A stretch of DNA of 15,966 nucleotides, from the NCBI GenBank assembly GCA_903822245.1, contig CAIJOE010000034.1, positions 1 through 15,966 of the forward strand. Reading direction: 5' to 3'. The notes under the pieces were generated by a model, which did not search any database, had not been told where the DNA came from, and saw nothing but the letters and a program-made list of their open reading frames with translations. Shown piece by piece: positions 1-6,443 of the stretch (position 1 is its first letter; every line of letters begins with the position of its first letter). The translations under genes were made by a program, and so were the position numbers. The stretch comes from an uncultured Actinomycetes bacterium (GTDB taxonomy: Bacteria; Actinomycetota; Actinomycetes; Nanopelagicales; Nanopelagicaceae).

Positions 1-913
1 CTTGAATTCCTGTTGCCCCTAATTGCTTTGCTTGCTGCAATTTTTCTGGCGTCGAATAACTTCCAGCAAGCCAAAATGGCAGGCCTGTTGAAGCTACCAT
101 TGAAATATCTGCCATATCTTTTTCGCTAAATTGAGATTGCCCATCAGGACCAACTGGTGTTGAGCCACGTGGCGGCGCATTATGCCCGCCAGCAGTTGGC
201 CCTTCAACAACAAAGCCGTCGGGTCTGGTAACTTCATCGCGATTTAGGTAGGCGGATAAAGCGTGTGAAGAAATTATTGCCAAGAATTTAGGCTTTGAAA
301 TTGTTATCTCATTTGCTCCAAAAACAATCTGGGGATCAAAACGGGATTTATATTCATGAGTCGCTCCATCAACATCAACCTTTAATTCAGATTTTTGATG
401 TCGGGAAAGTTCGCGCAACGCTCGTGGAATTTCGCTAGGAATGCCGGCGCCCATCAGAACATAATCAACCCCAGCTAATAATGAGCCATAGATTGCCGGC
501 AAAGTTGCGAGCTGGATCTTCTCTAAGAGATTAACTCCGATTAGACCCTGATGGTCTTCCTTTGCTAGCCAAACTTCAACAAAGTTTGCAAGGACTATTA
601 ACTTTGAATCAAACTCACTTGGGTTCAAACTTAATTTAGCGGCTTCTAGATAGCTTTCATCGTGAGCTTTGCCGCCATCGCGAAAATACCGATTTGTAAC
701 CTCTAAAACAAAATTCTGATCTGGAAAACTTGCCATTGCTCTACGTAATTCACCCTCAATATCACCATCTTGAAGGCGGCGTATTAATACTGAATCTATT
801 GCGGTTCCTGAAACAACGCCGAGTTCTCCGCGCTTTGAAACTGCTTTTGCTAAAGAAGAAGATGAAACAGCAATACCCATCCCGCCTTGAATTATTTGGG
901 GAAGTTTGTGCAT
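1..913 (-). CDS. Nitronate monooxygenase / 2-nitropropane dioxygenase family flavoprotein, C-terminus missing
   Basis: The minus strand is open from an ATG at 913 to the window edge: 304 codons with no stop, so the C-terminus lies beyond position 1. The protein starts MHKLPQIIQGGMGIAVSSSS, the usual N-terminal flavin-binding start of the NPD/nitronate monooxygenase family (P-x-I-Q-G-G-M-G). At residues 237-250 it has EGPTAGGHNAPPRG. In characterised members the His of this AGGH motif (H244 here) is the catalytic base, and the glycines contact FMN. The family are FMN-dependent TIM barrels that oxidise alkyl nitronates or act as NAD(P)H:quinone reductases; substrate cannot be told from sequence. 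Residues about 63-235 are less familiar to me and the N-terminal half seems longer than in compact bacterial members. No Shine-Dalgarno is visible, but TAACCT (minus strand, 925-920) lies 6 bases before the ATG, which could suit a leaderless transcript. The gene follows tRNA-Thr on the same strand. Confidence 0.85.
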   Translation of the reverse strand, partial: MHKLPQIIQGGMGIAVSSSSLAKAVSKRGELGVVSGTAIDSVLIRRLQDGDIEGELRRAMASFPDQNFVLEVTNRYFRDGGKAHDESYLEAAKLSLNPSEFDSKLIVLANFVEVWLAKEDHQGLIGVNLLEKIQLATLPAIYGSLLAGVDYVLMGAGIPSEIPRALRELSRHQKSELKVDVDGATHEYKSRFDPQIVFGANEITISKPKFLAIISSHALSAYLNRDEVTRPDGFVVEGPTAGGHNAPPRGSTPVGPDGQSQFSEKDMADISMVASTGLPFWLAGSYSTPEKLQQAKQLGATGIQ

Positions 914-1003
914 AACCTGAGGTTAATCGCAGTAATTCTTCTACTAATCAGTACTTAAGGGGCTAGCACTCAATCACAATGTGGATGGCAAAATTAATGT
1001 TCT

Positions 1004-1078
1004 TGGAGCCTCGGGCCGGGATTGAACCGGCGACCTGCCCATTACGAGTGGGCTGCTCTACCACTGAGCCACCGAGGC
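1004..1078 (-). tRNA. tRNA-Thr (anticodon CGT)
   Basis: Reading the minus strand from 1078, a full cloverleaf folds. The acceptor arm GCCTCGG pairs with CCGAGGC. The D arm is GCTC/GAGC, and the anticodon stem GCCCA/TGGGC carries loop CTCGTAA with anticodon CGT (plus-strand ACG at 1044-1046). The T arm GCCGG/CCGGC has loop TTCAATC. The discriminator base is T at 1007 and an encoded CCA follows at 1006-1004, so the tRNA body is 72 nt at 1007-1078. It should decode ACG threonine codons. It lies 25 bases after the stop codon of the glyoxalase-like gene on the same strand, so it may be read through from there or have its own promoter inside that gene's end. Confidence 0.96.
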
Positions 1079-1082
1079 GCAA

Positions 1083-1119
1083 TGTTCGCTGCTAATTAAT
1101 TATTTAATCTAAGCGAACA
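1083..1119. repeat. Inverted repeat spanning the end of the glyoxalase-like gene, just before tRNA-Thr
   Basis: TGTTCGCT at 1083-1090 and AGCGAACA at 1112-1119 are perfect 8-base inverted arms around a 21-base A+T-rich loop. The TAA stop codon of the glyoxalase-like gene (1106-1104) lies in the loop. As RNA it could form a stem-loop between that gene and the tRNA 5' end. In the minus direction no run of T follows the stem, so it is not a clear intrinsic terminator. It could be a processing or mRNA 3'-end stabilising structure, or chance. The arms are seen directly; the role is inferred. Confidence 0.4.
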
Positions 1120-1745
1120 GAACCAGAAGGTGTTGCAAGATCAACAGCAACGATTCCTTCAATACCATCGTTTGTTGATGGATCTACCCAGGAAATTTGC
1201 GTTCCATTTAATCCTGCGATTATTTCATCTTTAAACCAAGAATCATCAAGTTGATCTTTGGCGGCAATTTCAATCTTTGTGATTGTAGATTCGCCACCTT
1301 CTGAAGAAGGATGATCTGAAGTTAACCACTGAATGAAGAACGGAAGTTCTGGCTTTTCAGAGATTTCAATTACGCCAATCTGCTTCCACTTTAAATCTGT
1401 TCCATCTGGACGTAGACGGTGACCTTCAAGTGCTTTGCGACCAAACTTAGCTTCGATTGGTGAAATGTCTTCTGTTGAGAAAACCCAAGTTAACCAACCA
1501 CCACCTTCGTTTGCTTTCTTGCTAACAGCCTTACCCCAAGGGGTTGACTCGGTTGCTGGGTGATCAAGTGGACACACAACTTCAATGTATTGACCATTCT
1601 TTAATGGCGCAGTGAAGTTACGAGTTCCATAACGTGGGTGAATACCGCCATCAACAAAAGTTGTTCCTAGGCGAGCACCCAGACGTTGAACTGTGTCGGA
1701 GAGTTGATCATGAGAAGCTACATATGAGACATGGTCTAAACGCAT
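1104..1745 (-). CDS. VOC / glyoxalase-like domain protein
   Basis: This is a 213-residue protein starting MRLDHVSYVASHDQL, typical of the first beta strand of a vicinal-oxygen-chelate fold, where the early His (H5) is a usual metal ligand. The stretch RLGARLGTTFVDGGIHPRYGTRNF and the following KNGQYIEVVCPLDHP (residues about 22-65) match my memory of the Glyoxalase_3 (PF13468-type) group. The later half (about 95-213) repeats a strand-rich layout ending in VDLATPSGSVRLD. Proteins of this type are often annotated only as VOC family; substrate and metal are unknown. The protein has no signal peptide or membrane segment and should be cytoplasmic. The ATG at 1745 is 29 bases after the upstream hydrolase stop on the same strand, so it is probably the last protein gene of the hppA-to-peptidase block. 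No Shine-Dalgarno is visible before the start. Confidence 0.8.
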   Translation of the reverse strand: MRLDHVSYVASHDQLSDTVQRLGARLGTTFVDGGIHPRYGTRNFTAPLKNGQYIEVVCPLDHPATESTPWGKAVSKKANEGGGWLTWVFSTEDISPIEAKFGRKALEGHRLRPDGTDLKWKQIGVIEISEKPELPFFIQWLTSDHPSSEGGESTITKIEIAAKDQLDDSWFKDEIIAGLNGTQISWVDPSTNDGIEGIVAVDLATPSGSVRLD

Positions 1746-1774
1746 AGGGAAATAATGCCGTATATCAAATGGTG

Positions 1775-3253
1775 CTAATTACCACTTGCCACACAAACCT
1801 GCGCTGGCAGTGGGGATTTCCCGGTCAAAAAGTAGGAATCGACCTTGTTATCTATGCAGGAACTGCCTCTTCCATGGCCGGTGTGGCCCTCCCCGTCATA
1901 AGTGAGCAATACCGAGTTTGGAAGTGCGCTGGCCAAAGACTTCGACCATTCATAGGGAGTTGCCGGATCCTTGGTAACGCCAATAATAATTACAGATGGG
2001 GTGCTGATCGACTTTAATGAAATCTTCGGTACTTCCGGCGGTGCTTTCCAATAACGACAAGGCAAGCCAGCAAAAGCCAAGAATGGACCAAAGACTGGTG
2101 CATCTTTAGCAAAACGAGTTGCATCATCTCTCATTTGGGAAATTGATTGGTTTACTTGCCAATCTAGGCATGTAATCATGATTGATATGTCATTTTGATT
2201 GTCAATAAATTTTCCAAAATTATCACGTCGATTATATTCATCAGCAATATCTAGTAATTGTTGTGGGTCATTTTCTGCTCTAGCTTTAAATAGTGCTTTA
2301 CCTAGAGTGGGCCAACCATCTTTGTTTTCATATAGTGAAGCAGCAAGTGCTGTCACAAGAAGTGCTTGAGTAAGTTTGCGGTTCTGCGAAGAAACTAGCG
2401 GAGATGTGGCACTCGCATCAATTAATTTTTGAATATCTGCAATCGTAAATTGAGATTGAGAAGCGACAAAATCACTAAGAGCCAAATCAAAACCGATTGC
2501 TTGAATTCTATTTTGCTCGGCTAGTGAAACATTTGGGTCAACCGCACCATCTAAAACCATCCGACCAATATTTTTTGGATAAAGGGCGGCATAAAGTGTT
2601 CCAAGGTAGGTTCCATAACTCTTGCCTAAATAATTCAATTTCTTATCCCCAAGAGCAATGCGCAAGATTTCCATATCTTTTGCGCCTTCTAGTGTGCTGT
2701 AGTGACCTAATTTAACTCCAGCAGCTTTTGCGCATTTATTTGCAAAGTCTTTTGAAATAGAAATAAGGGTTTTTAATTGTGCTGGATTATCGGCTTTTCC
2801 ATCATTAGATAGGAATATATCCTCTTCATTATCTGAAAGGCATCTAACCGGTTCGGAGGTATTTACCCCTCTTGGATCAAAGCCAACGATGTCGTATTTC
2901 GCCAAAATCTTCGGGGAGACAATTGATTCTGCGTTAAATGCATAATCCACACCAGAGCCACCTGGCCCGCCAGGATTGACTATTAAGGAGCCTAATTTGT
3001 CTCTTTGGTCGGTCGCCCTATGGCGTAATACTTGAAGGGTGAAGAAAGTGCCATCAATCTTTTCATAATCCACCGGAACCCGGAAAGAAGAGCATTCGTA
3101 TGAGGAATAGCAATTACTCCAAGATAAATGTTGTGACTCAAACTTAGCTAAAGTCCAATTTGGCGAAGTAGCTTTCTTAACTCCAATAAAGATCCCGATA
3201 ATTAAAACTAAACCCAAAAGGGCAGCGATAATCGAACGAGCGCGGCGGCTCAA
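1775..3253 (-). CDS. Membrane-anchored alpha/beta hydrolase, tripeptidyl aminopeptidase-like (S33 type)
   Basis: This 492-residue protein begins with a basic stretch and one hydrophobic segment (residues about 7-25) without a lipobox cysteine, so a signal anchor or uncleaved export signal is likely and the enzyme probably acts outside the membrane. The oxyanion-hole motif NPGGPGGSG lies at 93-101 and FDPRGVNTS at 125-133. The nucleophile elbow GKSYG is at 210-214 (S212). The likely acid is D429 in TKDPATPY and the likely base H457 in GEGHTGHG. This layout, plus the C-terminal TAP-like segment with cysteines at 466 and 487, matches the Streptomyces SlpD/SlpE and tripeptidyl-aminopeptidase family, which removes N-terminal peptides from extracellular substrates. 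The start codon is TTG at 3253-3251, 7 bases after the holB TGA stop; I see no better start upstream or before the hydrophobic segment. The substrate is inferred from family only. Confidence 0.85.
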   Translation of the reverse strand: MSRRARSIIAALLGLVLIIGIFIGVKKATSPNWTLAKFESQHLSWSNCYSSYECSSFRVPVDYEKIDGTFFTLQVLRHRATDQRDKLGSLIVNPGGPGGSGVDYAFNAESIVSPKILAKYDIVGFDPRGVNTSEPVRCLSDNEEDIFLSNDGKADNPAQLKTLISISKDFANKCAKAAGVKLGHYSTLEGAKDMEILRIALGDKKLNYLGKSYGTYLGTLYAALYPKNIGRMVLDGAVDPNVSLAEQNRIQAIGFDLALSDFVASQSQFTIADIQKLIDASATSPLVSSQNRKLTQALLVTALAASLYENKDGWPTLGKALFKARAENDPQQLLDIADEYNRRDNFGKFIDNQNDISIMITCLDWQVNQSISQMRDDATRFAKDAPVFGPFLAFAGLPCRYWKAPPEVPKISLKSISTPSVIIIGVTKDPATPYEWSKSLASALPNSVLLTYDGEGHTGHGRGSSCIDNKVDSYFLTGKSPLPAQVCVASGN

Positions 3254-3260
3254 CTTAGGA

Positions 3261-4403
3261 TCACTTTAATTGCACCATTAATGCCTCTACCGTTAAAAGA
3301 GGGGCAGAATTATGCGCCAAATTGGTTCGAGTTTTCATTATTGCTTCTAATTTTTTAAGCGTTGCCTCAGGAGTTGAATTATTGGCAAGTTTTGTAATTT
3401 CATCTAATAAATCAATATTGATCAAAGAATCAGTAGATCTAGATTGCACAAGCAAAACATCTCGATAAAGAGTGGCGATATCTAATAAGGCGCGATCTAG
3501 GAAGTCTCGAACCATTCGAGTGGCCCGTGATTTCTGTTCTTTTTCTAACTCTTTAACAGCCTTTGATCCACCTTGCGTTAGTTTTGAGCCTTGTTGGCCC
3601 CAAGCTTCCTTTAAGTTCTTTAGTTCGGCATCATCGCGCAATTCCGCTTCTTCTTCAGCCTCCTTCTTGGCTGCATCTACTAATACGCCAGCGGCCTTAA
3701 ATGCTGAGGAAATATCTGTGATTAAAAGAGAAATCTTCAAGATTGCTTGACGGCGGACTCTGGCTTCTTCACTTTTGGCTAAGTGACGAGCCCGGCCAAT
3801 ATGACCCTGTGAGGCCCGGGCTGCAAATTGCGCCATGTCAGTTGGAATTTTCTCTGCTTCCAAGAGCGCAGCAACAGCAGCGGTTGATGGGGTTCGCAAA
3901 ACCAAACTTCTGGTTCTAGATCTAATTGTTGGTAAAACATCTGAGGCAGATGGCGCACACAATAGCCAAACTGTTCGTAGGCCTGGTTCTTCAACGGCTT
4001 TTAAAAGAGCATTTGCGGCCGACTCAGTCAATCGATCAGCATCTTCAATGACAACCACCCGGTAATTTCCAACAGATGGGCTCCAAGATGCCCGAGTAAT
4101 TAGCTCTCTTACCTCATCAATTTTTATTGAGAGTCCTTCGGTTCTAATCAATTCAATATCAGCATGGGAGCCAGCAAGTGCTGTGGTGCAGTTAATGCAG
4201 TTATTACAGCCACTTTTTTCACAAACCAATGCTGCCGCAAAAGCAATTGCTGCATTACTGCGACCAGATCCTGGCGGACCGGTAAAAAGCCAAGCGTGAG
4301 TCATTTCTTGTGAAGTATTTGAAATATCTTTCGAGGCGGCCACGGCCTCAGCCAAGATTTCAATAACGTGCTCTTGGTCTATAAGAAGATCAAAGACCGA
4401 CAT
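3261..4403 (-). CDS. holB: DNA polymerase III clamp-loader subunit delta prime
   Basis: This 380-residue AAA+ protein is the delta prime subunit of the complex that loads the sliding clamp during replication. Its P-loop GPPGSGRS lies at 42-49. A four-cysteine zinc module (C61, C66, C69, C72) follows, then the Walker B-like strand VVVIEDADRL at 116-125 and NALLKAVEEP at 131-140. The SRC motif typical of clamp-loader subunits reads SRT here (162-164). Residues about 230-300 form a charged, probably helical region with ELEKEQKSRATR, which I recognise from actinobacterial HolB proteins. The ATG at 4403 directly abuts the TAA of the MFS-thymidylate kinase gene with no gap, so the two are almost certainly translated from one mRNA. 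The tmk-holB pairing is common in bacteria. The TGA stop is followed 7 bases later by the TTG of the next gene. Confidence 0.93.
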   Translation of the reverse strand: MSVFDLLIDQEHVIEILAEAVAASKDISNTSQEMTHAWLFTGPPGSGRSNAAIAFAAALVCEKSGCNNCINCTTALAGSHADIELIRTEGLSIKIDEVRELITRASWSPSVGNYRVVVIEDADRLTESAANALLKAVEEPGLRTVWLLCAPSASDVLPTIRSRTRSLVLRTPSTAAVAALLEAEKIPTDMAQFAARASQGHIGRARHLAKSEEARVRRQAILKISLLITDISSAFKAAGVLVDAAKKEAEEEAELRDDAELKNLKEAWGQQGSKLTQGGSKAVKELEKEQKSRATRMVRDFLDRALLDIATLYRDVLLVQSRSTDSLINIDLLDEITKLANNSTPEATLKKLEAIMKTRTNLAHNSAPLLTVEALMVQLK

Positions 4404-6434
4404 TTATTTCTTCTTTGCTTTATTGATCTTTAAAAGTGCAATCTGAGAAACTCGCTCGATAATAGCTTCATGTATTACCTCAACACTTTGGGTGCCATCA
4501 ACTACAAAATACCGTTCCGGATCAGTGTTGGCTAAAGATAAAAATTCTTGGCGAACCCGATCATGAAATGCAAGTGGTTCGGCTTCTAAACGATCACGTG
4601 ATTGCAATCTTGCCAAGCCAATTTCAGCCGGAAGATCAACAATTATTGTCACTGTTGGCACTAAAGATTCTGTTGCCCATCTAGATATCCTCGCTACTTC
4701 AGCTGGCTCCAGTACTCGCCCTGCCCCTTGATAAGCAATTGATGAATCCAAATATCTATCGGTTATAACAACTTCCCCGCGTTCTAACGCTGGCTTTATA
4801 AGTGAAAATACGTGATGAGCGCGGTCGGCAGCGTAAATCAAAGCTTCTGATCTTGGCGAAATAACACCAGTCTCATTTGCTAAGAGAATTTGACGCAGCT
4901 GATTACCAAGTGGTGTTCCGCCAGGTTCGCGAGTAAGAATTACAGTTTCCCCGATTGACTCCAGATATTCTTTTAATAATTTAGTTTGTGTGGATTTTCC
5001 GGCGCCTTCGCCACCTTCAAATGAAATAAATATGCCAGCGTGCGTAACCCCAGTAATTCCACCTAAATCACCGCGAAAAGCGGCGAGAATATCTGACCAC
5101 AGCGAAACGGTTGGTCGATCTCGCATTTGGCGATAGGAAACAATTCCAACAACCATCCCGATAATGCCGGCGAAAAACATCGTAAAAGCGGCGCCGTTAT
5201 AGGTTACCTGCAAGGTAGAGAATTTAAAGGTGTGCTTTCCAATTCCAGCCGCAATAATTGGTGAAACTGCCAATACTCCAACAAGTGAAATACGAATTAG
5301 TGATTGGACGAAAGCAAAAGTTCTTCCACGAACATCATCTTCCACTTCAAGGCCAAGCATTGTAAATCCAGTAACCCAAGATATTCCAGCAAAAGCACCA
5401 AGTAATACGGTAATTAGGATTGCTAAAACCAAGTTAGTTACAACAGCAAGTAATACAAGGAAGAAAGAAGAGATTGCTAGCGCTGCGCCAAATAATCTAC
5501 GACGTGAAAATTGTGAAAATACCTTTGGGCCAAATGAGATACCGAGTGCAAGACCAGTAAACACTGAAGCAAATAGAACGCCATAAGCAGCATCACCTGC
5601 TTGCAGATCGCCAACAAAGGTTCGAGCTAAACCAATAACTGCGCCAGCTGCAAAAAACGCACCAAGCATTCCAAAAATCAATCCACGAATTATTTTTGAG
5701 CCGCTTACAAACTTAAAGCCTTCCATAAGAGACTTACCGATGTTTTCACTTTCGGCTTTTTTATCAGCCCGTCCTTTTGGTATCTCTTTAAGCCCAAAGA
5801 CAATAAAAGCTGTATACAAGAATGAAACGGCATCTATATAAAGTGCGATTGATGCGGTGGATGCAAAGCGACTTGGGAGCACATTTGTGATCGCGGTAGA
5901 AAGCAGTGCGAGCAGCGAGAACATTAGGGCTGCGATTGGCGCAGTTCCATATGCTGCAAGAAGTGAAACTTGGTTTGCACTTTCTAGTTTACTTTTTGGA
6001 ACTAAATTTGGAACAGATGCTTCTTTCGCGGGAGACCAAAACAGTGTTACTGCTTCAACCAAAACAGTTGCGGTATAGAGCCAGAGGTAGTTACCAACTA
6101 ATGGAATTGATAAATAAAGTGCAAATCTCAAAATATCGGTGACGATCATTAACCGACGGCGATCAAATCGGTCAGCAATAACTCCAGCAATTGGTCCTAG
6201 AAATACTGCTGGCAGCAAGCGAACAATAAAGACACCTGCAATTGCAAAGTTAGCTTTTTGGTAATTTCCGCCTGAAAGTTCTTGCGCCAAGGCAGTTGTT
6301 GCAAGAAGCCCAAGCCAATCTCCAAAAGAAGAGAAGGCCATAGAATTCCAAAGTTTTCTAAATGCTGGAATTGCTAAAACGCTTCTGGTGTCGGACTGAG
6401 CCGGCGCTCCTGGGTATGGCAGCGGTTTAGACAT
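4404..6434 (-). CDS. tmk: Fusion protein: MFS-type membrane domain plus thymidylate kinase (dTMP kinase)
   Basis: This 676-residue protein has two parts. Residues about 20-440 form roughly twelve hydrophobic segments with an MFS motif A-like loop GPIAGVIADRFDRRR at 80-94 and a second RRR loop near 311, as in MFS efflux proteins. Residues about 466-676 are a complete thymidylate kinase: P-loop EGGEGAGKST at 473-482, TREPGGTPLG at 501-510, VITDRYLDSSIAYQG at 556-570 (the DR motif) and a short LID region around 610-630 ending FHDRVRQEF. The enzyme phosphorylates dTMP to dTDP with ATP, an essential step in dTTP synthesis. The reading frame runs through the join (about 441-465) without a stop or obvious new start, so the fusion is real in this sequence. 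Similar MFS/dTMP kinase fusions are known in other actinobacteria, including Streptomyces. The ATG at 6434 is 9 bases after the topA stop. What the membrane domain transports, if anything, is unknown. Confidence 0.94.
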   Translation of the reverse strand: MSKPLPYPGAPAQSDTRSVLAIPAFRKLWNSMAFSSFGDWLGLLATTALAQELSGGNYQKANFAIAGVFIVRLLPAVFLGPIAGVIADRFDRRRLMIVTDILRFALYLSIPLVGNYLWLYTATVLVEAVTLFWSPAKEASVPNLVPKSKLESANQVSLLAAYGTAPIAALMFSLLALLSTAITNVLPSRFASTASIALYIDAVSFLYTAFIVFGLKEIPKGRADKKAESENIGKSLMEGFKFVSGSKIIRGLIFGMLGAFFAAGAVIGLARTFVGDLQAGDAAYGVLFASVFTGLALGISFGPKVFSQFSRRRLFGAALAISSFFLVLLAVVTNLVLAILITVLLGAFAGISWVTGFTMLGLEVEDDVRGRTFAFVQSLIRISLVGVLAVSPIIAAGIGKHTFKFSTLQVTYNGAAFTMFFAGIIGMVVGIVSYRQMRDRPTVSLWSDILAAFRGDLGGITGVTHAGIFISFEGGEGAGKSTQTKLLKEYLESIGETVILTREPGGTPLGNQLRQILLANETGVISPRSEALIYAADRAHHVFSLIKPALERGEVVITDRYLDSSIAYQGAGRVLEPAEVARISRWATESLVPTVTIIVDLPAEIGLARLQSRDRLEAEPLAFHDRVRQEFLSLANTDPERYFVVDGTQSVEVIHEAIIERVSQIALLKINKAKKK

Positions 6435-6443
6435 GAGTTAAGC

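Noticed and set aside
730..915. Small plus-strand open frame
   Set aside because: It is antisense to the convincing nitronate monooxygenase reading frame and has no recognisable protein features.
1769..2017. 82-codon plus-strand open frame opposite the end of the hydrolase gene
   Set aside because: The minus-strand frame carries the catalytic Asp and His motifs of the hydrolase here, so the plus-strand frame is a shadow.
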